Positions 7,591-15,480 of a DNA stretch of 64,000 nucleotides are shown piece by piece (within the stretch, counting starts at the first letter, position 1; each line of letters opens with the position of its first letter). The DNA is from a virus. Location: IMG/VR virus record IMGVR_UViG_3300025874_000006, positions 62,001 through 126,000 of that record; one strand, written 5' to 3'. The translations under genes were made by a program, and so were the position numbers. The notes beneath the pieces are model-generated. The model did not search any database. It saw only the letters and a program-made list of their open reading frames with translations, and was not told the origin of the DNA.

Positions 7591-7997
7591 TCAATATGCA
7601 TTACTCTATTTCGTAAATCGCTAGATGAGAATCTATGCGACCTTTCATTGAAGTATAATTGTATACCTCGTTTCCTACAAATATCCTTGCCTGTGAAGTC
7701 TTTGTCTCTATACTCTTCACCTAGTATACGCAAGTCAATCTGATACATGGCAAGAATGTCTTCTAAGTCTTGTTCAGTCACATACGGAATAATCTCATCG
7801 ACATATCCAACTGCATTCAGCTGAGAATATCTCTCAACTATGGTCTGCACCGGAGAATTCTTGTTAGAACGGTCTAGGGAAGGGTCAACCTGTAACCCAC
7901 ATATAAGGTAATCGCAATGTGCCTTTGCATCACGCAACATAGCAACGTGTCCCGCATGTAACAGGTCAAATGATGAACAAGTGAACCCTACTATCAT
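7587..7997 (-). CDS. Cytidylyltransferase-like nucleotidyltransferase
   Basis: The 136-residue protein has the signatures of small nucleotidylyltransferases such as glycerol-3-phosphate cytidylyltransferase (TagD): H-A-G-H at 14-17 and a C-terminal R-F-S-S-S-D-L-R-N-R like the family's R-x-S-T-T. It would transfer CMP or AMP from CTP or ATP to a phosphorylated substrate, releasing pyrophosphate. The substrate cannot be told; sugar or polyol activation for surface glycan modification is possible. Its ATG overlaps the stop of the upstream HExxH gene (ATGA, 4 bases), linking the two. Confidence 0.8.
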   Translation of the reverse strand: MIVGFTCSSFDLLHAGHVAMLRDAKAHCDYLICGLQVDPSLDRSNKNSPVQTIVERYSQLNAVGYVDEIIPYVTEQDLEDILAMYQIDLRILGEEYRDKDFTGKDICRKRGIQLYFNERSHRFSSSDLRNRVMHID

Positions 7998-8362
7998 AAC
8001 GTTTTATGTTGTTTAACTAACAACTCTAGTGCCTCTTCAACAGTGACATCTAAGTTATAATGAGTGGAGATAAAAGTTGCGTACTGTTCAAAGTGTGGTG
8101 CAAGACCTAACTCTTGCCTAACCTTTATCTGTACAGCATAACCTTCCACTTCAGAACGAAGTCGATAGTCTTTATTGAACTGATACCAAATCCCGTGAGT
8201 ACAAAACGTTCTCCAGAACTGATGGACATGAACTTTCTCATGCTCTATCAAAGCGGTGTTATTTCTGTGTGCTTTACGAACAAAGATGATAGGCCCGAGG
8301 ACGTATGCCGCGAACCTCTTGGGAATAAATGTGCTTAACGGAATAATAATATGTAATAACAT
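7994..8362 (-). CDS. Putative zinc-binding HExxH protein
   Basis: The 122-residue protein has a hydrophobic N-terminal third and the motif H-E-K-V-H at residues 41-45. Acidic residues follow at R-S-E-V-E-G-Y (E71, E73), one of which could be the third zinc ligand, a minimal gluzincin pattern. Small phage and bacterial proteins with H-E-x-x-H followed by E-V-E-A-Y are known, but the substrate is not. The start has a good ribosome-binding site (AGAGGT, 8 bases before ATG). It is coupled to the nucleotidyltransferase by a 4-base overlap. It could be a peptidase or a metal-binding protein without activity. Confidence 0.6.
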   Translation of the reverse strand: MLLHIIIPLSTFIPKRFAAYVLGPIIFVRKAHRNNTALIEHEKVHVHQFWRTFCTHGIWYQFNKDYRLRSEVEGYAVQIKVRQELGLAPHFEQYATFISTHYNLDVTVEEALELLVKQHKTL

Positions 8363-8380
8363 TTTTTTTACCTCTACCCT

Positions 8381-8409
8381 TGACAGATAGTGTTTTATAG
8401 TGTATAATC
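8381..8409 (+). promoter_or_regulatory. Perfect sigma70-type promoter pointing rightward (antisense)
   Basis: TTGACA (8381-8386), a 17-base spacer and TATAAT (8404-8409) lie on the plus strand. It is the same architecture as the minus-strand early promoters, but no plus-strand gene follows. A transcript would run antisense into the LSm-like gene and uvsW. Confidence 0.7.
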
Positions 8410-8424
8410 TAGCTTGTTGTCCAG
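8395..8424 (-). promoter_or_regulatory. Possible minus-strand sigma70-type promoter for the HExxH operon
   Basis: On the minus strand TGGACA (8419-8424) and TATAAA (8395-8400) are 18 bases apart, each one mismatch from consensus. They lie 33 bases before the HExxH gene and physically overlap the rightward promoter. Confidence 0.45.
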
Positions 8425-8439
8425 AGGGGTATATAAGGA

Positions 8440-8856
8440 TTAGTTTGGTAGCATTCCTGTAACATCTGAATCAAATACGTCACTTTCTTTCCTCATATCA
8501 TCTAAAAAATCTTCTAATGACATTTCTTCATTATGCATATCCTCGACACCTTCGTTGTAATTCTCTTCAAGATAGTTAGCCATCTCTTTAAGAGCAGTCT
8601 TATACTGTTGCAACATTTCCTCAGCAGGAACAGCTAGAGACATAAGCTTATCAGTAAAAATGACAATAACATTGGTGGGAGTGTCCTGATAGACCATATA
8701 CGTTTTAAAAGTAAAAAACTTCTCACCCGTCTTCAGTGTGTTCTGCATCAGACTCATTGCATTATTAACAATTATAGAACCGGAAGTTTCGTCCAGAACT
8801 TCACATATAACTTCTTCGCCAGTAACTAACTTCAAATGTTTAACTGAAGAACTCAT
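8440..8856 (-). CDS. LSm/Sm-like small phage protein, function unknown
   Basis: The 138-residue protein starts with a beta-rich domain (K-L-V-T-G-E-E-V-I-C-E-V near residues 9-20, then V-N-N-A) that resembles Sm-like small proteins of marine T4-like phages. A helical, acidic C-terminal half (L-Q-Q-Y-K-T-A-L-K-E onward) follows. I infer the Sm-like fold from sequence pattern only; RNA binding is unproven. Its start overlaps the uvsW stop by 17 bases, making it the last gene of the uvsY-uvsW operon. Confidence 0.6.
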   Translation of the reverse strand: MSSSVKHLKLVTGEEVICEVLDETSGSIIVNNAMSLMQNTLKTGEKFFTFKTYMVYQDTPTNVIVIFTDKLMSLAVPAEEMLQQYKTALKEMANYLEENYNEGVEDMHNEEMSLEDFLDDMRKESDVFDSDVTGMLPN

Positions 8857-10384
8857 CTTTATTATCCTTAGATATTATAGGTTTTAGGTCAATGGGATAC
8901 ACTTTGTATTTAAATCCCTCTTTAGTATATATCTTAATCCTTTCAGCGCTATGTTTCAGAGTAAAATTCTTATGAGACTTGACATGCAAATCATCAGCGA
9001 TATCAATAAGCTTAGTAGTCCGACCATCGTCAGACTGACGAAGACCCCTGCCAATCGATTGGAGTACCTTAACTTGGGACTTGGATGGAGTCGCGAATAC
9101 AATATTATGCAAGTTGCGGATGTTGATGCCAGTGCTGAAAGTGCCAAGAGAAGCGACAATAATAGAGTCATTTTCTTTTTCTACGATACCTCGTATCTGT
9201 TCTCGATCAGTCGCATCCACTTCACCCGAAACATAAAACACTTTACGGTCTTCTGGGACTAACGACTTAATCATCTCATATAATACCTTACCATGTTTCT
9301 CAACAAACTGAAACATGACCAAAGTATTACCCGTCTGGTCTATTGCTATTTTACTTATAAACTTATTACGTGGTTCATATGTAACAATATAATCAAGTTC
9401 TTCTTGATAGTTCTTGTCTTTCATCATATTACAGATATCACTATGATACCTCAACAACAGAATTGATATCTCCAACTCTGCTAGTTGTTTATTCTTTTGC
9501 AATTCCACGGTGCGTGTCACCGTAAACGTAGGGCCGAATAAACCTTCTAACACTAACTTATTCGTTTCAGTCCCATCAAGTGTTCCTGTAAGACCGAATC
9601 TGTATTGTGCTTCGGTGCACTTGTCCATCATCGTAGAGAGAGACTTTGCTTTGAAAAGATGTACCTCATCACCAAAGACGGTGTTGAACTGTTCAAACCA
9701 CTCCTTACCAAACTTATAGATTGACTGCCACGTAGAGATGATAACTCTCTTGTCAGTAACCTTTTCTTTACCAGAGTATATCTTATGACAGAACTCATCA
9801 GCATCATAACCATAGTCAGCAAAGTCTTTGTACATTTGTTCCACCAGAGAGGTGGTAGGAACAATGACCAATATCTTCCCTTCGGTCACTTCATAACAAT
9901 ACCGTAGAAGGTTGTAAATGATGAAGGACTTACCACTACCTGTAGGACTTAACAGAAGACATCGTCTGTTCTCGACTCCATGAGCAATAGCTTTGTACTG
10001 GTAGTCTCTGGGTTTGAAAGGTACCTCCAGAAGAGATAAGAAATCAATCAGAGCGGGGTGGTCGATATCCTCTTTGAAGGATGGTATCCCATAGACCTCA
10101 TGTTCGAGTATTTCTAACTGATAAAAACGGTCTGCACAGAAACGACGCAGATGTGTATAGAGACCCACGTTCATTTGTTTTGAAACCATGTTGTACAGTT
10201 TCACTTTCCCGTCCCAGTGACGAGACTTGAATGCTGGCATAAATTTATAGCCAGGCACGAAGAAAGAGAAGTATTCCCTCAATTCATTTTCTTGTGCTGG
10301 ATGGGCCTCTACCATGAAATGGGAGTGGTCTTTCATCCTTATCCGTATCTTATTATCCACCGGCTTCGAACTTTCTCCAATCAA
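8840..10384 (-). CDS. uvsW: Recombination DNA/RNA helicase UvsW
   Basis: The 514 residues compare with 503 for T4 UvsW, a superfamily 2 helicase that remodels branched DNA and unwinds R-loops, ending origin-driven replication late in infection. The N-terminal DNA-binding segment contains F-K-S-R-H-W-D-G-K. Walker A P-T-G-S-G-K-S lies at 147-153, motif II D-E-V-H at 239-242, and motif VI G-R-G-L-R-Q at 445-450. The ATG at 10384 overlaps uvsY by 32 bases. A GTG at 10358-10360 would fit the T4 N-terminus better, so the start is uncertain by 8 residues. Confidence 0.95.
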   Translation of the reverse strand: MIGESSKPVDNKIRIRMKDHSHFMVEAHPAQENELREYFSFFVPGYKFMPAFKSRHWDGKVKLYNMVSKQMNVGLYTHLRRFCADRFYQLEILEHEVYGIPSFKEDIDHPALIDFLSLLEVPFKPRDYQYKAIAHGVENRRCLLLSPTGSGKSFIIYNLLRYCYEVTEGKILVIVPTTSLVEQMYKDFADYGYDADEFCHKIYSGKEKVTDKRVIISTWQSIYKFGKEWFEQFNTVFGDEVHLFKAKSLSTMMDKCTEAQYRFGLTGTLDGTETNKLVLEGLFGPTFTVTRTVELQKNKQLAELEISILLLRYHSDICNMMKDKNYQEELDYIVTYEPRNKFISKIAIDQTGNTLVMFQFVEKHGKVLYEMIKSLVPEDRKVFYVSGEVDATDREQIRGIVEKENDSIIVASLGTFSTGINIRNLHNIVFATPSKSQVKVLQSIGRGLRQSDDGRTTKLIDIADDLHVKSHKNFTLKHSAERIKIYTKEGFKYKVYPIDLKPIISKDNKDEFFS

Positions 10385-10802
10385 TCATATTTTTAATGGT
10401 TTGATGTCGCCACTTCAACGTGTCGACTATATTACTTAGGGATTCGATAAGTGTCTTGTGATAGATGATTTTTTCCTCAGACTTCTGTATCTCAGGGTCT
10501 GAATCATAATAATAATCCATCTCACCTTTCAACATGCGCAAACCATTAAAGGGGTCTAAATCCCATCCAGTTGCTAATATCTCTTCTTGAGACATCTTCC
10601 CGTTGTAGTATAAGAACTTTTGTTTTAGTAACGTCTTCTGATTGTTTTCAGAACGTTTGAGTTGTAATTTGGCGAGAGCCAGATACTGCAAATACTTTGC
10701 ATGTAGTGATGGAGTCTGTCGAGAAACTTCGTCCAGTTGGTGCTGTGATATCTCACAGTCCTCTTGCCATTCTTTAAGAATGGACTCTAAATCTATCATC
10801 AT
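10353..10802 (-). CDS. uvsY: Recombination mediator UvsY
   Basis: The 149-residue protein compares with 137 for T4 UvsY. The mediator loads UvsX recombinase onto gp32-coated single-stranded DNA. It is rich in helices, and its end M-I-D-W-R-K-F-E-A-G matches the T4 UvsY end (I-Q-D-M-R-A-F-E-A-G). It is followed directly by uvsW with overlap, as in the conserved uvsY-uvsW block. A sigma70-type promoter lies 30 bases upstream. Confidence 0.88.
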   Translation of the reverse strand: MMIDLESILKEWQEDCEISQHQLDEVSRQTPSLHAKYLQYLALAKLQLKRSENNQKTLLKQKFLYYNGKMSQEEILATGWDLDPFNGLRMLKGEMDYYYDSDPEIQKSEEKIIYHKTLIESLSNIVDTLKWRHQTIKNMIDWRKFEAGG

Positions 10803-10831
10803 ATAAAAAACCTAATGTGTATAAGGTATAT

Positions 10832-10860
10832 ATTATAACACTAACTCGTTATAAAATCAA
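10832..10860 (-). promoter_or_regulatory. Sigma70-type promoter before uvsY
   Basis: On the minus strand TTGATT (10855-10860), a 17-base spacer and TATAAT (10832-10837). It lies partly in the 3' end of the upstream oxygenase-like gene and separates the recombination genes from the late gene 3 unit. Confidence 0.7.
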
Positions 10861-11485
10861 TACAATCTTGCCAATAATTTTCATCATGTCCTAGGACATA
10901 GGACAGTGTCATTCTGTAACAATTGGTACTGGCGGCATGATACACCACGTCACCAGAACCATATGTACCAAAGTGTCCCGCCTTGAGATTCCATCCCTTC
11001 TCATCTTGAACAGTTACGACCTCTTGGGTCTTTGGATCAACATACTTAAACCACCCGTCACCTTTTTCCGACCAAGTGAAGATAAGGTTATATGCGGAAG
11101 CGTTTGCATTATTGTGCCAACCAATAAACCCCTGTGGAGGATATAGTGTGGATAGTGCACTATGTTGTACGCCCAACTCTTCGGTCAAACTAGTGTTCAG
11201 ATTGTGCCATGTCTTCGCATACTCTTCGGGGTGAGTACCATTGTAATGTTCTGGTTTGATAGGATAACACACGGACGTGGATGCGGAACCATCATGTTCT
11301 TCACCCATGTCAATGATTCTCCACATTTCATCTTCGCCAGTGTACACGTCAGCCATACCTTTCAATTCTGAAAAGAGACAACGATTAGATTTCTCTGGTT
11401 GGTATAGTTCCCGATAGGTATAACGAAAATCTTCGAGAATACTCAGAACGACACCGTTCTTGATTGAGTACTTTTTTAAACTCAT
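10841..11485 (-). CDS. 2OG-oxygenase-like protein (paralogue of 43637-44344)
   Basis: The 214-residue protein shares long matching blocks with the protein at 43637-44344: L-Y-P-P-x-G-F-I-x-W-H-N-N-A-N-A, N-L-I-F, and Y-H-A-A-S-T followed by an Arg. Such proteins in marine phages are usually called 2OG-Fe(II) oxygenases. By pattern H124, H183 (iron) and R191 (2-oxoglutarate) would be ligands, but the usual H-x-D is H-N-N here, so the acidic ligand is replaced or lies elsewhere. It may therefore be a variant or an inactive enzyme. It overlaps the gene 3 stop by 4 bases and is likely expressed late with it. Confidence 0.62.
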   Translation of the reverse strand: MSLKKYSIKNGVVLSILEDFRYTYRELYQPEKSNRCLFSELKGMADVYTGEDEMWRIIDMGEEHDGSASTSVCYPIKPEHYNGTHPEEYAKTWHNLNTSLTEELGVQHSALSTLYPPQGFIGWHNNANASAYNLIFTWSEKGDGWFKYVDPKTQEVVTVQDEKGWNLKAGHFGTYGSGDVVYHAASTNCYRMTLSYVLGHDENYWQDCIDFITS

Positions 11486-11949
11486 GACAATTCAAATTCG
11501 GTGAATCTGAAAGTGGTATCGAAGTTTATATAGGTAACGTCACCTATGGTTGAGGTAAGTTCTATAGCACCTAACTGTGTAGGTATACAGTTCTTATATT
11601 TGATTTGTGCACAGAAGTTGTTGTGACTTGTCAACACAATTACTGTGATATCGTGGTGTATTCCATCTACCTTTTGATAAACAGAATCTTCTAACCACTT
11701 TTGAACTTCTTTATATGCAGTTAGGTCTTCATCTAGGATTAAGTTTAAAGACAACTCTCCATACGAAATGGTGTCGCCTGGCATAGGCAACCCTTGAATC
11801 CTAGGAATAGGAATCTCTACAGCAGACACGCTAGCGCCTGGATGTTGAACCGACTGAGCAAAGAACTCAAGATTACCATACGTCTCGCGCTCAATTATAA
11901 CACGAAACCCCGTAGGTTGTAGAAAGTTTTTATTGTCTGTTAGGCTCAT
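11482..11949 (-). CDS. 3: Tail completion / sheath stabilizer protein (gp3-like)
   Basis: The 155-residue beta-rich protein has a tail-tube-type pattern: an N-terminal F-R-V-I-I-E strand, A-V-E-I-P-I-P-R and G-D-T-I-S-Y-G-E-L-S-L-N-L-I-L-D-E-D. In marine T4-like phages the gene between 23 and uvsY/uvsW is gene 3, whose product caps the tail tube at its head-proximal end. The identification rests mainly on this position and the general fold; another tube-like protein (gp54- or gp19-related) is possible. An exact late promoter lies 23 bases upstream. Confidence 0.6.
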   Translation of the reverse strand: MSLTDNKNFLQPTGFRVIIERETYGNLEFFAQSVQHPGASVSAVEIPIPRIQGLPMPGDTISYGELSLNLILDEDLTAYKEVQKWLEDSVYQKVDGIHHDITVIVLTSHNNFCAQIKYKNCIPTQLGAIELTSTIGDVTYINFDTTFRFTEFELS

Positions 11950-11971
11950 ATCATATCCTCTAGATTCATTG

Positions 11972-11979
11972 TATTTATA
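11972..11979 (-). promoter_or_regulatory. T4-type late promoter before gene 3
   Basis: Exact TATAAATA on the minus strand, 23 bases before the gene 3 start. Confidence 0.85.
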
Positions 11980-12022
11980 TAAACAATAGTACCGTCCTTG
12001 GTCAGCGTACTCCTAATATTCT

Positions 12023-12232
12023 TTATTCTGTTTCGTCTGGTTCTGTTGCATCTGTGCCAGTCTTCGAAGCAACATCTTTGATAGTGCTAGATGTTACGTC
12101 CAAGACACCAGCGGTAATAGCAAAGACATCGGAACCGACACCTTTAACGACACCACCAGTACCATCGATAGTCGCATCGATAGTAGAACACGCAGATAAA
12201 ACCAACGCAAACATAATTGTCAGTAAGCGCAT
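12023..12232 (-). CDS. Small lipoprotein beside the capsid gene
   Basis: With the ATG at 12230-12232 (GGAG 7 bases upstream) the protein has 69 residues. A short hydrophobic signal (L-L-T-I-M-F-A-L-V) ends in the lipobox L-S-A-C, with Cys15 as the lipidation site. The mature part is small and rich in Gly, Thr, Ser and Val, resembling entericidin-size lipoproteins in general build. It should be membrane-anchored in a Gram-negative envelope. The late promoter at 12340-12347 implies late expression. Possible roles are superinfection exclusion or lysis (an outer-membrane spanin-like partner), but no inner-membrane partner gene is adjacent. Confidence 0.7.
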   Translation of the reverse strand: MRLLTIMFALVLSACSTIDATIDGTGGVVKGVGSDVFAITAGVLDVTSSTIKDVASKTGTDATEPDETE

Positions 12233-12339
12233 GTTAATCTCCATTATTCGTAATTCCGATTGTGGTTCCGTAAGATACCGTCATCCACCAGTGCCGTCCG
12301 TACCGCTTGATACGTATAGCCAAATCCGTTTTATATCCT

Positions 12340-12347
12340 TATTTATA
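12340..12347 (-). promoter_or_regulatory. T4-type late promoter before the lipoprotein gene
   Basis: Exact TATAAATA on the minus strand, just after the gene 23 terminator and about 108 bases before the lipoprotein start. The 5' leader of about 100 bases holds no other gene. Confidence 0.82.
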
Positions 12348-12351
12348 CGCA

Positions 12352-12378
12352 TAAAAAAAGGGACTCCGAAGAGTCCCT
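12352..12378 (-). terminator. Rho-independent terminator after gene 23
   Basis: On the minus strand the 8-bp stem AGGGACTC/GAGTCCCT with a TTCG loop is followed by a run of seven T. Confidence 0.93.
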
Positions 12379-12439
12379 AAAAAGTGGTATGGTTACAAGG
12401 TTAGACGCCAAGCCCATACTTCTTATTTTTTTACATATC

Positions 12440-13747
12440 TTATGCAGAAACCATTAGGTTGTCTACACGCATGATACGGTAGTACGTGTTAACGCCAGCA
12501 GTTGCAGCAATGTTCTGCTCACCAGCTGGAGATACGAATGGGTTTGCAGCCATTCCGTAACGAGTCTTGAAGCCGATCTTAGGCTGGAAGTCGTTTTCGC
12601 CAACTGCTTTAACCATTTGTAATGGAACATATGGGCAGTAGAATACACCAGCGTCATAAGCGTTAGAACCCTTATAACCAACAGTGATGTAATCGATTGA
12701 GGCGTATGGATCGATATAAACTTTCATTTTACCGTTCAGAGTACCAGCAAAAGTATTACCAGTGTCGTCTACCTGTAGACCAGCGCCTACTTGATAGTCC
12801 AACTGACCAGAAGCAGCAAGTGCAGTAGCAACGTCTGATGAACAGATTACGATGTTACCCTTACCACGACGAGTTGTCTTAGCAATCTCGTTCGCTTCAC
12901 GATCCAATTGAATTACTAGACCTTTGAACTTCTCAGCTGACCAACGGCCATCTGCGTCTGAAGTTAGGTCGAATACGCCTTTAGCAGCGATTGATGCTTG
13001 TTGAGCACCTAGAACCGCTTGAGTGTTAACTGTACGAACTACTTCACGGTTGATTTCCGCTAGGATTTCAGTTGAAAGGATGTTCGCTAGTTCAGTTTCT
13101 GCGTCAAGACCGTGAATTGCTTTCAAGTCTTGTGCTAGTTCTAGAGAGTATTCTGCTTTAAGTGCACGTGACTTAGCAACAACAGATTGCTTCTCGATTG
13201 AGAAACCCATTTCTGCGAAATCATTACCAGTGTTACCCAGTGCTTCAGCAGCTGCTGTAGACATTGGACGACCAGCAGCATCTAGTTCACGACCAAGACC
13301 AGTAGCCTCGTCAAAACCAGACATACCTGATGATTCACCAGTTTGTGAACTAGTAGCAGAACCAGAGAATGCAGAATTTGCTTCGTTGAATAGTGCTTCA
13401 GTACCGTCTTGTGCAGTGTAACGTGATTTCATCGCGAAGATAAGACCAGTTGGGCCTGACATTGGCTGAACGCCACAAACGTCATATGCCATTAGGTTAG
13501 GCATTGCGCGACGTACTAGAGAGATCAAAACTGGATCCCAGTTGTTTACGCCAGCACCAGTTGCGTTAGTTGGAGTTTCGGTTAGAAAACCTTGAGAAGC
13601 AGAACGCTCTTCCATCATTGCTTTTTCTTGGTTTTCTAGGATAGCAGCAGTAACTGCTTTACGGTGATGATCAGTGATCTTACCAGCTGACTCTTCGTTG
13701 AGTACTGGAGACCATTTTTCAATCAATGTATCGTATGAATTGTTCAT
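12440..13747 (-). CDS. 23: Major capsid protein (gp23)
   Basis: The 435-residue precursor forms the hexamers of the head. The N-terminal propeptide ends at F-L-T-E (residues 54-57), the same site type that gp21 cleaves in T4 gp23, so the mature protein should begin at Thr58. Conserved segments include N-W-D-P-V-L-I-S-L-V-R-R and P-N-L-M-A-Y-D-V-C-G-V-Q-P-M near the mature N-terminus. The protein is shorter than T4 gp23 (521 residues) and similar to marine T4-like gp23. It follows gp22 by 12 bases and is ended by a strong terminator. No gene 24 (vertex protein) is seen in the window. Confidence 0.97.
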   Translation of the reverse strand: MNNSYDTLIEKWSPVLNEESAGKITDHHRKAVTAAILENQEKAMMEERSASQGFLTETPTNATGAGVNNWDPVLISLVRRAMPNLMAYDVCGVQPMSGPTGLIFAMKSRYTAQDGTEALFNEANSAFSGSATSSQTGESSGMSGFDEATGLGRELDAAGRPMSTAAAEALGNTGNDFAEMGFSIEKQSVVAKSRALKAEYSLELAQDLKAIHGLDAETELANILSTEILAEINREVVRTVNTQAVLGAQQASIAAKGVFDLTSDADGRWSAEKFKGLVIQLDREANEIAKTTRRGKGNIVICSSDVATALAASGQLDYQVGAGLQVDDTGNTFAGTLNGKMKVYIDPYASIDYITVGYKGSNAYDAGVFYCPYVPLQMVKAVGENDFQPKIGFKTRYGMAANPFVSPAGEQNIAATAGVNTYYRIMRVDNLMVSA

Positions 13748-13759
13748 TTTTTAGATTCC

Positions 13760-14809
13760 TTATTTCTTAGAGGTTTTTCTTAGAGCAGAGATGTAACCTT
13801 CCATCATGGAGGATACTTCAACTTCTTCTTCAGCGTCTTCAGCGACTACTGATTCATCGATTTGCTCAGGGATTTCTTTTGAGAAGTATGACTCTTTAAC
13901 AGTAGTTACTTTTGCAGTGAATGACTCTTCACTTTCAAAATCAACTGTTTCAAGAAGGCCTTTTAACTTCTCCGCTTGGGTGTCTGCTAGGTCACGAGAA
14001 GCTTCAGCGATGATTGACTCACGCTTGTAAGTTTCTAGTTCTTCAGCAAGTGAAATTGCGTCACCTGTAGTAGTGTTTAGTTTTTCTTCTAACTCGTCTA
14101 CCTGTGATGCTAGTTCGTCAACTAGGTCTACCTTAGACTCTGGAACGTCAATGTAAGACTCTACGAATAGGTCTTTCATCTTGTCCATGAACCCTTCAGC
14201 GATTTCGGTACGAAGACCGGAGTGGATCGCTAACTTGTTCTCTTCCATCCAAGATTCAACTACATAGTTTAGGTAAGAATCGACTTTACCGACTAGGTCA
14301 GTTTTAATCGAATCGACTTCTTCAGCAAGTTCTTCGGTGTATTGCTCTTCGAGACGTGTAACTTCTTCGGACAACTTAGTCTTAACAGCTGCTTCGAAAA
14401 TTACTGATGTCTTTTCCTTGAACTCTTCCGATAGAGTTGCTTCGCCTTCAACGATAGCTGCAAGTTCAGACTGAGTGTCAGTCTCTTCCGCAATTACGTC
14501 TTCTAGGTCAGTACCTTCCATCATTTTAGAATAGGCTGCCGTTAGGTCGCCTTTTTTCATTTTATTTAAGGACTGGTACATCGCATTGATCATACCTGCC
14601 TTAGTTTTCGGTAATGAAGCTTTAGAAGTTGCTTTAGCTGCTTTGTCTACGGACGCGATTGACTCTGGTTCAGATACTTCCTGACCATCTGTCTTCATGC
14701 CTTTAGCTGCAGGAGCTTGTGCTTCTTCGAGAGTTTCCTCCACGATTTCGTTAGTTTCAACATCTGTATCGCGGATTTCAGCTTCGACTTTTTTATTAAG
14801 ATCAGTCAT
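13760..14809 (-). CDS. 22: Prohead scaffold core protein (gp22)
   Basis: The 349-residue, very acidic, helix-rich protein has long Glu-rich coiled-coil segments (about 125-210 and 225-265). This is typical of gp22, the main internal scaffold of the prohead that gp21 degrades during maturation. An acidic, low-complexity N-terminus and a basic end (R-K-T-S-K-K) fit that role. It lies between the protease and capsid genes, in the conserved order 21-22-23. Confidence 0.9.
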   Translation of the reverse strand: MTDLNKKVEAEIRDTDVETNEIVEETLEEAQAPAAKGMKTDGQEVSEPESIASVDKAAKATSKASLPKTKAGMINAMYQSLNKMKKGDLTAAYSKMMEGTDLEDVIAEETDTQSELAAIVEGEATLSEEFKEKTSVIFEAAVKTKLSEEVTRLEEQYTEELAEEVDSIKTDLVGKVDSYLNYVVESWMEENKLAIHSGLRTEIAEGFMDKMKDLFVESYIDVPESKVDLVDELASQVDELEEKLNTTTGDAISLAEELETYKRESIIAEASRDLADTQAEKLKGLLETVDFESEESFTAKVTTVKESYFSKEIPEQIDESVVAEDAEEEVEVSSMMEGYISALRKTSKK

Positions 14810-14819
14810 AGATGACTCC

Positions 14820-15479
14820 TTATAGTTTAGATTTGATTAACGAGAGGAAATTCTTGAATTCCCGAATTTGCACTTCTGGACGAATTGCTATCGGTGCTTG
14901 CTTGATTTCAGTCTCTATCTCTTCAATGACTTGAGGTTGCAGAATTCCATTATTCCATACCCAGTCGACACCTTCCATAATCCCATTAACGAAAGCTTCA
15001 GGTGCACTTGGATCCTGTACAATATCTACAGTACTAAGAATAAAGTCTTCTTTGACGTACATGACGCCATTTTTGCTCTCAAGACTTCCCATACCACGAG
15101 TTGACACGCCTAATTGGACACCACCTTCTAAGAGACCTTTTACGATCTTGCCCATAGGAGTGTCTAATATTTGTGCTTTTCCTACCACATCAGTGCCTTC
15201 TAATTTGAGGTCAGTGATGAGGTGAGAAACTTTATCCAAGTTAACTGTAGGGCCTTCAGGGTGATTCAACTCACCTACAGCACGCTTCTTGCTAACTTGG
15301 TCTTCAACGTACTTATTTACCGCAGACTCCATAATGGCCTTTGGGTAGATTCGTCCGTTTCTATTCTTTTTGTCTGCTTGCGCAAATACACCTTCAATAA
15401 TGTAACTCTTCTCACCATTATCTTTAGCTTCTACAATGCATTGTACATCGTTTTCTACGTATTCGCTAATCAGTTTCAT
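14820..15479 (-). CDS. 21: Prohead maturation protease (gp21)
   Basis: The 219-residue serine protease has a herpes-protease-like fold. The catalytic His lies in E-L-N-H-P-E-G (His73) and the nucleophile in G-V-S-T-R-G (Ser126), as in the T4 gp21 family. It cleaves gp23, gp22 and other head proteins after (L/I)-x-E sites, including F-L-T-E of the gp23 encoded here. It is followed by gp22 after 10 bases. Confidence 0.95.
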   Translation of the reverse strand: MKLISEYVENDVQCIVEAKDNGEKSYIIEGVFAQADKKNRNGRIYPKAIMESAVNKYVEDQVSKKRAVGELNHPEGPTVNLDKVSHLITDLKLEGTDVVGKAQILDTPMGKIVKGLLEGGVQLGVSTRGMGSLESKNGVMYVKEDFILSTVDIVQDPSAPEAFVNGIMEGVDWVWNNGILQPQVIEEIETEIKQAPIAIRPEVQIREFKNFLSLIKSKL

Positions 15480-15480
15480 T

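Noticed and set aside
8951-9262. Plus-strand 103-codon frame downstream of the rightward promoter as its target gene
   Set aside because: It starts over 500 bases from the promoter, has no ribosome-binding site, and lies entirely inside uvsW.
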